Shown here: positions 46,485 to 58,288 of the stretch, one piece after another
Numbering within the stretch: position 1 is the first letter of the stretch
Layout: every line of letters starts with the position of its first letter
Assembly (NCBI GenBank): GCA_030998225.1
Contig: JAPYXD010000728.1
Location: forward strand, 1,178,001-1,242,000
Length of the DNA: 64,000 bases
Reading direction: 5' to 3'
From: Diplolepis rosae
Lineage: Eukaryota > Arthropoda > Insecta > Hymenoptera > Diplolepididae
Translations under genes and position numbers: made by a program
Notes under the pieces: generated by a model
Databases searched by the model: none
Told to the model about the DNA's origin: nothing
Seen by the model: only the letters and a program-made list of their open reading frames with translations

Positions 46485-48428
46485 ATGTTCGCGATTTTCA
46501 CTATCGTTTTGCTATTCCAAACCGCAGCAGCATTAGTCGGATATGACTGTGGATCATGGTCATTAAACGTCACAACTATATCACTGTTAGATGTAGGCCA
46601 ATGCCAGGTACCTTCGAACTTGCTTAATGTAACAAGAAAATATGTACAGCTGCTACAAGTCAACGAATTTGTAGAAACGCAGGCTATACAATGTAAACTT
46701 GAAGTCCATTGAACGGTTTTTTACTGCGGAATGTATTCGCATGTCTCAATTGTAAAACATGGCGAACACGAGTATATATACGAGATAAGCAAACAAGCCT
46801 GTAAGCAACTTTATATTACCGGTATACTTAAGTTTGGCAATCACATTATAAGTGGTGTTAAGATAAATAGTACCACAACACGCCCAATGCTTTTAGCGGG
46901 GCATCTAGATAACGAAGGTAGGTGTAACGGGGCCTCGTACTCAGATCCTTATGGGGATTGGGAATCAGTCGTGGTTCAAGGAACATTAAAAATAACTATA
47001 CAAGAACAGAAAGCTAGAGTAGATTTAAGTAATAATTTGATACATTTGCGCTCCGGTACACCTTGTACCTTATCAGATGCAACATGTATGGATGTAGAAG
47101 GTGGGCATACATTTTGGAATCCTATTCCCGTAAGTAACTGTAAATTTGACAAATACAGCATTTTATACGAAGGCTATGCAAATAAAATGAATGATTTAAA
47201 CCATAATCACGCCTTAATGATTAAATCTGCAGAAAGCGTTTGCGGATATACTGTTTTTCGTACCGAACATCCTAAACTAGTTATTTTTGAAAATGTAAAA
47301 GGAGAATCATTTGCAGGCAGTTACAAACTAGCGGTAGGCAACGTTGATTTATTCGCTTATGTTAATTCTAAGTTTGTATATGTAGAAAAACATATCAAAA
47401 CACAGATGAGAAATTTGTATAGAGATGTTCTACTGCAACGATGCAACCTGGAGAGAGAGACGCTGAAGAACGCGCTAGCTATAGCTACACAGGCTCCGGA
47501 CGAATTCGCTTATAATTTGATGAAAGGACCTGGGTATATGGCAGTGACAGCAGGAGAAGTGGTCCACGTAATAAAGTGCATTCCAGTCGAAGTTATGATT
47601 CAACATGGAGACGAGTGCTACGCAGAACTCAAGGTTGTGAATGGAAATTCAACCTATTTCCTGCCACCCAGAACTCACATCATCAAAACGAGAGGTACAA
47701 CGGTGTCTTGTAATACGATTTTACCTTCGTATTACCTGGTTGAAGGTAGTTGGTATAAATTACTACCTAAACCAACTGAAGGGGTAGAACCCATCACAAT
47801 ACAACCCTCAACCCAAACAACTTGGGAATACATCAGCCCGGCATCTTTAGCCACGAGTGGGATTTATACAGAAAAAGACTTGGAAGAACTGCGAGATAGG
47901 ATTATGTTTCCAGTCGAAAAGTCTTCCTTATTGAACGACGTAGCTCGAGAGATGCATGGACATATTGTAGATGCCAATGATGGAACTCTCATGAAACTGA
48001 TGAATGAAGATACCATGGAAAAGATAATAGAATCACCTTGGGACAGATTATGGAAGAAATTTATGACATTCGGGACGGCCAGTGCAGGAGTCATAGCAAT
48101 CTTATTAATACTCCAAGCGATCAAGATGGTAATAGAAGTCATTATAAATGGTTTTCTATTGCACCGCATTTACGGGTGGTCGATCCACATATTTGGGGCC
48201 ATTCTAAGCTCACTGATGCAATGCCTCATTATGATGGGCAAGAGAACTACTGACCAAGGACCAACCAACTCATATAAACTCCAACACAAGGTTGAATCAA
48301 TTCAAGTAGACGACCAAACCCAACCACTGTATAGTACAATTTCCAAAACGGAGCAGGGTATTGAATCAACAAGCACACAGGACGAAGGACATAAGACTAA
48401 TAAAAGTTTTTTTACATATATACCCTAA
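46485..48428 (+). pseudogene. env: Element D envelope: chuvirus-like glycoprotein with a single nonsense codon
   Basis: ATG 46485 starts a signal peptide ('MFAIFTIVLLFQTAAALV') followed by 'GYDCGSWSLNVTTISLLDVG'. Conserved blocks follow: 'SDPYGDWESVVVQGTLKIT', 'CMDVEGGHTFW', 'VCGYTVFRTEHPKLVIFE', 'MKGPGYMAVTAGEVVHVIKC', 'YFLPPRTHIIKTRG' and 'SYYLVEGSWYKLLP'. A hydrophobic anchor at about 48065-48110 ('GTASAGVIAILLILQ') and a long cytoplasmic tail end at TAA 48426. The only break is TGA 46710-46712, making it the best-preserved G in the window (647 codons). All conserved blocks match G of copies A-C. Acts at the particle surface for attachment and fusion. The chuvirus link is inferred from motifs, not searched. 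Confidence 0.82.
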
Positions 48429-48541
48429 GAAAAACGAATATCTGATGGTGACTGTGTAGCGCAAGAACACCTGATCTGAACCAAAATATTAAAACTACGC
48501 AGCGTACACTTACTAGAATTCAAAAATTACTAGTAAGCGTT

Positions 48542-48553
48542 TTAGGAGGGGGG
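48542..48553 (+). promoter_or_regulatory. Polypurine tract of element D
   Basis: AGGAGGGGGG ends directly before the 3' LTR start TGTTACA (48554). This is the place and composition of the plus-strand primer of LTR elements. Confidence 0.85.
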
Positions 48554-49255
48554 TGTTACATCCTGCGTAAGTTTTAATTGTTAATATTCATGTAGAATAA
48601 GAAATTAATACGTCGATTCTTGAACATTTTCGGTCACCTAGTATATACGGGAAATAGACACTTGAATGCAGCTGACTTAGACTGCAACTGCAACTGCAAG
48701 AAAGGGGTGAAATTCAAACATGCGAATTAGTTAAATTAGTAATTCATGTTAAACTTAAGTGAAATTTACCGGATAGGACTTGAAATATAAGAAAATCTGA
48801 AGAATGAAGTTTATTTTTAAGGAATTTTGTAAAGGGCAAAGTTAATATGAGGACCCTCGGTATAACCCAAAAAAAACCCTCATGCTCTCTTTGTCTTACC
48901 CATAGAGCATATGGGAAACAAATCATATAAATACGGCGACAATTTCCATGAAAAATCAGTTCATCCTAGACTTGGTCCTAGGAAACACTAAATTTTTGAC
49001 AGACTTGGACTTGGTCCAACTATACTCAAGCTCATTTTTTTAATTTTTACGTTTGTATAATTACATGTTTGAAATTTTACGCCAGTTATTAAAAAATTGT
49101 TAATACGACTATCCAGAGACTTGTATCTCAAACAACCAACAGTTTCAAATAAATTTCCAAGTTAAACATTTTTTACAATATTTTTATTATCCTAAAGAAC
49201 CTTACAATAAATTGGTAATTCCTACTGACTATTTCAACTTTCTAACTTCTATAAA

Positions 49256-50290
49256 AGGACATTACACTCTGGACATTAATTTCGTTCACTGTGTATTGCT
49301 TGTAAATGTTTATTTTATTTGTTTATAATATGTTTATTTAACAATCGAAACATTCTAATCTTCTAACTTTTGTAACAAGACATTACACTCTGGACATTAA
49401 TTTCGTTCATTGTGTATTGCTTGTACATGTTTATTTTAATTGTTTATAAGTTGTTTATAAAATTGTTTATTTAACAAACGAAACATTTCAACTTTCTAAC
49501 TTCTATAACAAGACATTACACTCTAAAAATTAATTTCGTTCACTGTGCAAAGATTTTATATGTTTTTTTTAATTGTTTATAAATTGTTTATTTAACAATC
49601 GAAACATTTCAATCTTTCTAACTTCTGTAACAAGACATTACACTCTGGAAATTAATTTCGTTCACTGTGCATTGCTTGTAAATGTTTATTTTAATTGTTT
49701 ATAAATTGTTTATAAAATTGTTTATTTAACAATGGAAACATTTCAACTTTATAACTTCTATAACAAGACATTACACTCTGGACATTAATTTCGATCATTG
49801 TGTATTGCTTGCAAATGTTCATTAAACATGTGTATGTTTATAACATTGTTTATTTAACAATATCGAATAATTCGATCTTCTTACTATTTTGATAACGCAT
49901 TACACTCTGGACAAAACTTCGTTCATTGTGTATTGCTTGTAAATGATCATTAAACCTATTTGTTCATAACATTGTTTATTTAATATCAAGTAATTCGATC
50001 TTCTTACTATTTTGATAACGCATTACACTCTGGACAAAACTTCGTTCATTGTGTATTGCTTGTAAATGATCATTAAACCTATTTGTTCATAACATTGTTT
50101 ATTTAATATCAAGTAATTCGATCTTCTTGCTATTTTGATAACGCATTACACTCTGGACAGACTTCGTTCATTGTGTATTGCTTGTAAATATTCATTAGAT
50201 CCATTTGTTTATGACTTGGCTTACTTAACAATATCAACATTATTAAACTTCCTACGCTCTGGACATTAATTTCGTTCATTGCGCTAGATG
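49256..50290. repeat. 121-bp satellite array in the 3' LTR (about 8-9 units)
   Basis: Same unit as in the 5' LTR, but only about one third as many copies. The last units carry the same edge variants (GGACAAAACTTCG) as the edge of the 5' array. Confidence 0.92.
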
Positions 50291-50519
50291 TTGAATTGTG
50301 ATAGTTCTTCTGTCTGATGATTCATGTCAATTAAAAATATTTTAGGGTGTTTCTGAATTTGTTTAACCGCCCTGGTTTGTTCTCAGCCATTCGAGGATGG
50401 GTGAAATACTCTGATGATTTTTTTCATTTCTCATTTTTTTGGCATAAGGTCAGATTCTTTTTATTTTCGTCGATTAAAATTTTCACTATTAAATAGAAAA
50501 ATACTCAAACTGAAAGCAA

Positions 50520-50560
50520 GGCAAACATTTCGGCCACATATGGGGGCCCTCTTCAGTGCC
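50520..50560 (-). ncRNA. Hammerhead ribozyme-like motif 1
   Basis: Minus strand: stem I GGCA, core CTGAAGA, stem II with CCCATATGT between GGGCC and GGCC, core GAAA, then TGTT and closing TGCC. Stem I pairs. The ACGT palindrome of motifs 3-5 reads ATGT here, so a dimer would be weakened. Confidence 0.55.
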
Positions 50561-50735
50561 ATAAATTCAAAGATTCATTCAAAATTTCTGTAAAACGGAA
50601 GAATTAAAATAAGGATTATCATCAAATTGAAAAACTTATCTCATAGCTTGCAATTCAAAATGAACGAGTCCAGTATGCAGCATCATGAATTAAAAAATAT
50701 TCATAGTTCACTATGAAAAAAGAACCGGAAAACAT

Positions 50736-50771
<36 letters not shown>

Positions 50772-51580
50772 GAACCGACCGCAATTTGAAAAAATTTTGT
50801 TATTAAAGAAAGATGCCAAATTGATTCTGAATGGCAAAACGCGAACAAGTTTGACATTTATGAAACCTTCTCGTGAAGACGTTATTGCCGGAGTCTCTCA
50901 CAGAATGATCTGAACTGTTTTAAAAACCGACTAGGGACATGTGGCTTTGCTGACCGAAATTTTTTTTCCTATTAGCAATCCTGAGAGGTTCTTTTCCTCC
51001 TTGAAGAAGACTATTGTCCTGTATCTAGTTAAGAAATTCGAGACGTTTATGATGATTTTCACGAGTGGACGAAGGCGTTTATTTTTCAAGAAAACGATTA
51101 TGAATATAAGCTTCACGGTCAATCCATTTAACACTGAATTTACAAGCCAGGCGTTACATAAACATAAAATATTATAATATCTGTATATGTAATTTTACAC
51201 AATATTAAAAAAAATCGAAAGTTATTTATTTTCGCATTCAGATTTATTCTGAGATGTTTTGAAAAATAATAATAAATTTATCTTTAAAAATTAATAAAAA
51301 TGCAATTTAAATATTTGTGATATTGAGTATCACATTTGAATTATTATTAAATAAACTAGTTCTGAAAATGGTCAGAACTATTAGATATTCTACCTTAATA
51401 GTGAAAGTGCCATTTTTAAATTTCAAAGTGACATGCCTGATAACATGTCTATTATTGTATTGACCCATATTCATAAAAGTTTTGTTCATTTCTTTGGCAT
51501 AGTGTCAGTTTCTTCTTATTATCTTTGAATAAAATTATTATTATTAGATTTAAAAATGCACAAAAAAGAAAAGATAGGAA

Positions 51581-51621
51581 GGCAAACTTTTCGGCCACAT
51601 ATGGGGGCCCTCTTCAGTGCC
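51581..51621 (-). ncRNA. Hammerhead ribozyme-like motif 2
   Basis: Same 41-nt design on the minus strand: GGCA-CTGAAGA, stem II, GAAA, closing TGCC. ACGT has become AAGT. Confidence 0.55.
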
Positions 51622-52651
51622 ATAAATTCAAAGATTCATTCAAAATTTCAGTAAAGGATTAGAATATAGAAGATAAGTAAAAAAAATATAATTATCATAG
51701 ACATTAAAAACTTATCTCATAGCTTGCAATTCAAAATGAAGTAGTCCAGTATGCAGCATCACGAATGGAAAAAAATTTGAAGTTCACTATGAATAAAAAC
51801 CGGATAAAATGAAAAAGTATAAAAGATTTTGTACACGAACCGACCGGAATTTTTTTCAAAAAATGTTTATTATTAAAGAAAGATGCCAAATTGATTCTGA
51901 ATGGCGAAACGCGAACAAATTTGACATTTATGAAACCTTCTCGTGAAGACGTTATTACCGGAGTCTCTCACAGAATGATCTGAACTGTTTTAAAAACCGA
52001 CTAGGGACATGTGGCTTTGCTGACCGAAAATTTTTTCCCTATTAGCAATCCTGAGAGGTTCTTTTCCTCCTTGAAGAAGACTATTGTCCTGTATCTAGTT
52101 AAGAAATTCGAGACTTTTATGATGATTTTGACGAGTGGACGAAGGCGTTTATTTTTCGAGAAAACGATTTTGAATATAAGCTTCACGCACAATCCATTTA
52201 ACACTGAATTTACAAGCCAGGCGTTACATAAACATAAAATATTATAATATCTGTATATGTAATTTTACACAATATTTTAAAAAATCGGAAGTTATTTATT
52301 TTCGCATTCAGATTTATTCTGAGATGTTTTGAAAAATAATAATAAATTTATCTTTAAAAATTAATAAAAATGCAATTTAAATATTCGTGATATTAAGTAT
52401 CACATTTGAATTATTATTAAATTTAACTAGTTCTGAAAATGGTCAGAACTATTAGATATTCTACCTTAATAGTGAAAGTGCCATTTTTAAATTTCAAAGT
52501 GACATTCTGGATAACATGTCTATCATTGTATTGACCCATATTCATAAAAGTTTTGTTCATTTCTTTGGCATAGGGTCAGTTTCTTCTTATTATCTTTGAT
52601 TAAAATTATTATTATTAGATTTAAAAATGCACAAAAAAGAAATGAAAGGAA

Positions 52652-52692
52652 GGAAAACGTTTCGGCCACATATGGGGGCCCTCTTCAGTGCC
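52652..52692 (-). ncRNA. Hammerhead ribozyme-like motif 3
   Basis: Minus strand: core CTGAAGA and GAAA intact, stem III palindrome ACGT intact, but the closing strand of stem I reads TTCC instead of TGCC. Confidence 0.5.
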
Positions 52693-53406
52693 ATAAATTC
52701 AAAGATTCATTCAAAATTTCAGTAAAGGTTTAGAATATAGAAGATAAGTAAAAGAAAAAATAATTATCATAGACATTAAAAACTTATCTCATAGCTTGCA
52801 ATTCAAAATGAAGTCCGACACCTAGTTAAGAAATTCGAAACGTTTATGGTGATTTTCACGAGTGGAGGAAGGCGTGTATTTTTCAAGAAACGATTTTTTA
52901 TATCAGCTTCATGGACAATCCATTTAATATTGAATTTGCAAGCAAGGTATTGCAGAAACTTAAATTATCATACTACTTATACATGTAGTTTTACTCAATA
53001 TTATTTGAGTATGTTAAGAAATAATTGAAAAAAAAAATTTTAAGTTGTTTATTACTGCATTCAGATTTATTCTGAGATGTTTGGAAAAATAATACATTAA
53101 TCTTTAAAAAATAATAAAAATGCAATTTTAGTATTCGTGATATTAAGTATCACATTTTAAAAAGTATTATTAAATTTAATTTGTTCTGAAAAATGGTCAG
53201 AACTATGATATATTCATTCTTTATGCTAAATGTGCCATTTTTAAATTTCAAAGTGACATGTTTGATAATATGTCTGCTATTATATTGACCCAAAATTCAT
53301 AGAATTTTTTTCATTTCTCATTATTTTGGCATAGGGTCAGATTCTTTTTATTTTCGTCGATTAAAATTTTCACTATTAAATATAAAAATATTCAAACAGA
53401 AAGCAA

Positions 53407-53447
53407 GGCAAACGTTTCGGCCACATATGGGGGCTCTCTTCAGTGCC
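53407..53447 (-). ncRNA. Hammerhead ribozyme-like motif 4
   Basis: Minus strand: GGCA, CTGAAGA, GAAACGTT and TGCC all present. Stem II begins GAGCC rather than GGGCC. Confidence 0.6.
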
Positions 53448-53622
53448 ATAAATTCAAAGATTAATTCAAAATTTCTGTAAAACGGAATAATCAAAATAAG
53501 GATTATCATAAAATTGAAAAACTTATCTCATAGCTTGCAATTCAAAATGAACTAGTCCAGTATGCTGCATCACGAATTGAAAAAATATTCATAGTTCACT
53601 GTGAATAAAGAACCGGAAAACA

Positions 53623-53654
<32 letters not shown>

Positions 53655-53731
53655 GCACACGAACGGACCGCAATTTGAAAAAATGTTATTATTAAAGAAC
53701 GATGAAATTTTGAATTAATCTTTGAATTTAT

Positions 53732-53772
53732 GGCACTGAAGAGGGCCCCCATATGTGGCCGAAACGTTTGCC
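53732..53772 (+). ncRNA. Hammerhead ribozyme-like motif 5 (plus strand)
   Basis: The clearest copy: GGCA (stem I), CTGAAGA, stem II GGGCC/GGCC, GAAACGTT and TGCC (stem I). The ACGT centre is a palindrome, as in minimal dimer-forming type I hammerheads. Predicted cleavage would be after ACGTT. One extra G in stem II must bulge, so activity is not assured. Confidence 0.6.
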
Positions 53773-54070
53773 TTGCTTTCTGTTTGAGTATTTTTATATT
53801 TAATAGTGAAAATTTTAATCGACGAAAATAAAGAGAATCTGACCCTATGCCAAAATAATGAGAAATGAAAAAAATTCTATGAATTTTGGGTCAATATAAT
53901 AGCAGACATGTTATCAAACATGTCACTTTAAAACTCTCATGATTCTTCTAGTAATTTACGCAATCGTTCTTACGGTGAATAGGCCTAGATTCCTAAGTTA
54001 TAACGCATGGGCGTTGACTTAAAAACATTTAGTGACTAACCTACTTGAGCGTCGCAGGACGTAACAAGAT

Positions 54071-54699
54071 CATATGGACGAGTTCAATCTTTTAAATGAA
54101 ATATTTTATAATTTTTAATTTGTCTGCTCATCTGAAATCCTGTCAAGATTTGAACAGTAAACAAAAAAATTTCCAATGGAATTCAATGTCATTAAATGCT
54201 TAAAGTTGTAAATGAAGATTTTCATTACAAAAGTTTGAAGCTTTATAATTATCATTGTAAATGACTACTTGATTTTAAAAGTAATTCAGCTCTGTAGAAC
54301 ATTTTTATATTTGGAATTCAAAATCTGTGCTTAGGCCACAAAAAAGGAAGATAAAAATTCTTTCACCATAGAACTAAAAATGTAGATTTAAAACTTATTA
54401 TTTCATATATTTATCTCTTCTTAATGGAAAATACTTAAAAAATAATTCTCTGTTTCAATATTTTTTAAATGTACGAATATTTAAGAAATTCATAAGTATT
54501 TAACCTTGTTATAAAAATTTCCAAATAACGCTTTTATTGACAAAGTTACAAATTTTTCAATAAATGATTAATCGTATTGTAAGTTTAAATATGAGACGAC
54601 TTTAAATTTCACAATAACATTATTTTTCAATTACTTAAACCTTTCTTCAATTTTGCGAATTCTTCTCGAGGTTTATTTCAGGTGAGTGACTATTTCTTT
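54071..54699. other. Gene-free AT-rich stretch right of element D
   Basis: Very AT-rich sequence with no supported gene or repeat. It continues the sequence left of 30884, joined at the AGAT target site. Confidence 0.5.
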
Positions 54700-56820
54700 T
54701 TTTAATGAAAAACATTTGTAATTTTAAATATTCAATTTTTGAAATAGAAATATTAACTAAAAGATTTTCAAGTTCTAGGAATCAACTGCTTTAATAATAC
54801 AATTTTTCTTCTCTGTAAAGCATCTCAATTTTCAAATTAAAAGTCTCCACAAAGGTTAAAAAAACTTAAGGTGATAATACTTTTATTTAAAAATTTTAAA
54901 TACAGATTTCAAAATCAAAACTTATTTGCCTAAAATAAACGTCTTAATGATCTTGTAGAAATAAGGTGAGATTTGAATACTTCAAAAATAAATTTTTAGT
55001 AACATGTTAAACTTAATAAATGTTCAAAGCTTAAATCAGGATATCAGTGTTCAAATCTCTCAACAAGTTTGTAAAATCAGCAATATTTAAAATTTTATGA
55101 AATATTTAATTTAAATAATTGCACTTATTTTTCGAATATTTTAAAAAACATTTGCCTATAGAATAAAGATTTATAAGATTTTGTAAAATTGTGGAAGGAT
55201 TGGAACGCTGTAAGATAAAATTTTGAGTAAAATTTTAAATTAATGAATGTTTGACGGTTTAAGTGAAAACATAAATTAACAAATTTTTAACGTCAATTTA
55301 CACAAGTAAACATTTGTCAACTGATATCCTGATTTAAGCTTTGAACATTTATGAAGTTTAACATATTACTAAAAATTTATTTTTGAAGTATTCAAATCTC
55401 ACTTTATAGACCTTTTTATCCTGAAAGGCGCTGGTGCGCATGTGCCGAAATTTGACGTCATTTCCGGATTTTTCGTCAAGTTTTGTATAGAAAAACGATA
55501 TTTACTGTTATAAGTTAATATACTAATCAAATAAAAAAGCATAAATATTAAGAAAACGAAAGAGGCGAAAATCTACAACAAATTGAAAAAAAATCCGGTG
55601 AAAAAACAGTAAAAAGTGCGGTTAAATCGTCAAATAGGTGCGAATGTTTACTACACGTTATAGTAGAATTTGATAAATATTGTACCTGCGATACGTACAT
55701 TCCTTCACTAGTTTTTTAAAAATTTACATTAAACTTAACAAATTACAAAATACATGTTTAAAAAAGTATATTTTAATTTTTTTGTTAAAGCTACAAAATG
55801 TTTTTTAATTTTCAGATATTTATTACTACATACTACAGTGAAATACTATGCTGTAGTTACAAAAGTTTTCTTAATATTATTAACTTATTTATTACTGCAG
55901 GCTATAGTAAAAGTAAGAAAAAACATGTCAAACATTCAGTTTATTTCATTTTAAAGAGTTACAAAGATGTTATTTTTAATATTATTGAGGTATTTACTTC
56001 TACATAGTATAGTAAAAGGTTGTTTTTATAAATGAATGTAAAATGTAAAAATGAAAAAGTACATTTAAAAATGTGCTTCAATGTGATACTGACGGATATA
56101 AAAGTTTTGTATGGTAGAAGTTCTGTTTCAAATGTTTATGTTATGGTTATAAAATTAATCGTATTCAATAAATTTTTAATATAGTACAAAAATTGAATTG
56201 ATTATTTTCCAAAATAACTTTAAATATCTTTTCTGCATACAAGACTTGACGAAAAATGCATTTGTCAACAGCAGTCAACGGGGTCAATCGATGACAGATG
56301 TAAACATTCGCACCTATTTCACGATTTAACTGCACTTTTTACTGTTTTTTCACCGGATTTTTTTTCAATTTGTTGTAGATTTTCGCCTCTTTTGTTCTCT
56401 TAATATTTATGCTTTTTTATTTGTTTAGTATATTAATTTATAACAGTAAATATCGTTTTTCTATACAAAACCTGACGAAAAATCCGGAAATGACGTCAAA
56501 TTTCGGCACATGCGCACCAGCGCCTTTCAGGATAAAAAGGTCTATTTCTACTATACAAGATCTTTAAGACGTTTATTTTAGGCAAATAAGTTTTGATTTT
56601 GAAATCTGTATTTAAAAATTTTAAATAAAAGTATTATCACCTTAAGTTTTTTTAAACTTTGTGGAGACTTTTAATTTGAAAATTGAGATGCTTTACAGAG
56701 AAGAAAAACTGTATTATTAAAGCAGTTGATTCTCAGAACTTGACAATTTTTTAGTTAATATTTCTATTTCAAAAATTGAATATTTAGAATTACAAATGTT
56801 TTTCATTAAAAAAAGTGAAG
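54700..56820. mobile_element. Nested foldback element
   Basis: Outer arms (about 54700-54960 and 56545-56820) are inverted copies, e.g. CTCTGTAAAGCATCTCAATT on the left against AATTGAGATGCTTTACAGAG on the right. Between them sit a second palindrome (54963-55046 with 55321-55408) and the MITE at 55409-56542. No coding sequence is supported. Confidence 0.8.
55409..56542. mobile_element. MITE with about 240-bp inverted repeats and TA duplication
   Basis: Ends GACCTTTTTATCCTGAAAGG and CCTTTCAGGATAAAAAGGTC are perfectly inverted, and TA flanks both sides (55407-55408, 56543-56544). The arms include the palindrome TGACGTCA. The centre has AT-rich tandem-like repeats (TATTTATTACT... near 55810-56010). 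Tc1/mariner-type from the TA duplication. Confidence 0.85.
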
Positions 56821-56984
56821 GGTTTGTGAAAATCGTTTAAAACTTCAGTGATTACTTCGTGTTCAATTTTGCAGTTTAAGATTTATTGTTGTCAGTTTAA
56901 ATTGAAAATATTTCATTTATTCAGTAAATACGGTTATCTAAAGTTCTCAATAAAGAATTTTGATAATGTATATATATATATAAA

Positions 56985-58052
56985 ATAATCCAGGATGTGG
57001 ATGGGAAATTCCACCCATTAATTGAAAAAGCTCATTCTTCAGCATTAGGAGGCCATAAAGGCGTCACAAAAACTTATGGTCGAATTCGACAAAAATTTTT
57101 TTGGGAAAATATGAAAGTAGACATTCAAAAATATATTCAAGGCTGTTTACAATCTCAACTGAAAAAATTAATCAGATTCAAAACAAAAAATCCTATGGTA
57201 ATCACAGACATACCCACTACTGCTTTTGAAAAAATATCAATGGACATTGTTGGTCCACTACCTGAAACAAAATCTGGTATCTTATATATTCTAACGATAC
57301 AAGACAATTTTACCAAATATTCTTTAGCAATACCTCTTCCTAATCACCAAGCTAGTACAATAGCAGATGCTTTTGTGATAAAATTTATTTGCATATTTGG
57401 ATCACCAAAAGGAGTACTTACTGACCAAGGCAGAGACTGTTTAAGTAATTTATTAAAAAGATTGGCAAAACGTTTTAGAATTTAACAATTTCGTACCACA
57501 GCTTTTCACCCTCAATCAAACGGGTCATTAGAACGATCACATCATGTTTTAGGAGAATATCTCAAACAATTTGTTGCAAAAAATTCAGAATGGGATGATT
57601 GGCTTGAACTAGCAATGTTCTCGTATAATACTAGTGTACATGAAGGCACAAAATGCACACCCCATGAATTGGTTTTTGGTAAATTAGCTCGTGAACCTTC
57701 CAGCGAACCTTTATCACAACAAGAAAAATTACAAACGTATGATGATTATTTAATTAATTTCGTAACACAACTACACGAAATGCGAACACAAGCAAGAGAG
57801 AATCTTATTTCAGCAAAAGAAAAATCGGAAATATATTATGATAAAAAAATAAATCCTTTAGAAGTAAAAATTGGAGAAAACGTATTTTTATTGAAAGGAG
57901 GTAAAATAAAAAAACTATAGAACCATTATACAGGGCCTTATGAAATATTGGAAGTGTTAGGAAAAAAGAATGTCGAAATAAGCTATAAAGGCAAACCTAC
58001 TGTAGTTCACATTAATAGACTAAAACGCTCACACGTACAAGTACAAAAGTAG
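56985..58052 (+). pseudogene. Family 1 copy C: integrase
   Basis: The frame carries the zinc domain ('AHSSALGGHKGVTKTYGRIR', with the second C of CxxC changed, 'CLQSQLKK'), and the DDE core 'SMDIVGPLPETK', 'VLTDQGRDCLS', 'HPQSNGSLERSHH'. Next come 'FSYNTSVHEGTKCTPHELVF' and the C-terminal 'HINRLKRSHVQVQK', ending at TAG 58050-58052. Stops lie at 57483 and 57918. It shows the integrase region deleted from copies A and B. The element starts abruptly at about 56985; gag and the rest of pol are absent. The D-D-E spacing looks normal. Confidence 0.92.
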
Positions 58053-58288
58053 ATGAATAAAAAAAAATAATAAAAAACAAAATATCTTTACTTTAATTAT
58101 AAAAAAAATATGTATACATATACAATTTGAACAAAATATAGAAATTTTATTTTGTCGATAAATAGTAAAAATAAAAAATAGACATATATAAAATTTATAT
58201 AAAATTATATATTTTATATAAAAAATATATACAACAAACAAACAAACAAAATCACGAAATTTAGACATAACACATTATTCCAGATATA

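Larger units (their letters stand above)
50413..53932 (-). mobile_element. Insert of tandem hammerhead-carrying repeats (Penelope-like or retrozyme-like)
   Basis: A direct repeat ACTCT flanks the block (50408-50412 and 53933-53937), and the other LTR lacks it. It holds repeat units of about 1.05-1.08 kb in the minus orientation (units delimited by the 41-nt motifs at 50520, 51581, 52652 and 53407; the last spacing is shorter) and at the right end about 230 bp in inverted orientation. Tandem units plus an inverted end are typical of Penelope-like elements. No RT or GIY-YIG domain was found, so the units are non-autonomous. Open frames of about 78 codons repeat because the units repeat. T-rich runs occur near 50737 and 53630. 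Confidence 0.7.
30884..54066 (+). mobile_element. Element D: 23-kb Ty3/gypsy element with env, complete with LTRs and TSD
   Basis: Two LTRs bound the element (30884-39226 and 48554-54066). The ends are T(G/T)TTACATCCTGCG and CGCAGGACGTAACA, an inverted pair, and AGAT is duplicated directly outside (30880-30883 and 54067-54070). A purine tract precedes the 3' LTR. Inside are two ORFs of unknown type, gag, a protease-RT-RNaseH-integrase pol and a chuvirus-like env. It has been enlarged by an R1-type insertion in the 5' LTR and a hammerhead-repeat insertion in the 3' LTR. The pol is clearly related to that of copies A-C, but CARD, dsRBD, CCHC and F-type genes are absent. Confidence 0.92.
48554..54066 (+). 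repeat. 3' LTR of element D, interrupted by the hammerhead-repeat insert
   Basis: It begins TGTTACATCCTGCG and ends CGCAGGACGTAACA. Unique 5' part to about 49240, a short satellite array (49256-50290), a unique part, a 3.5-kb insert (50413-53932) and the 3' end. Without the insert it is about 2.0 kb, so the LTRs differ in length mainly through satellite copy number. Confidence 0.9.

Noticed and set aside
50931..52247. Repeated 67- and 78-codon open frames at two places
   Set aside because: They recur because the 1.07-kb unit is tandemly repeated; no domain is visible and the substitutions show no coding pattern.
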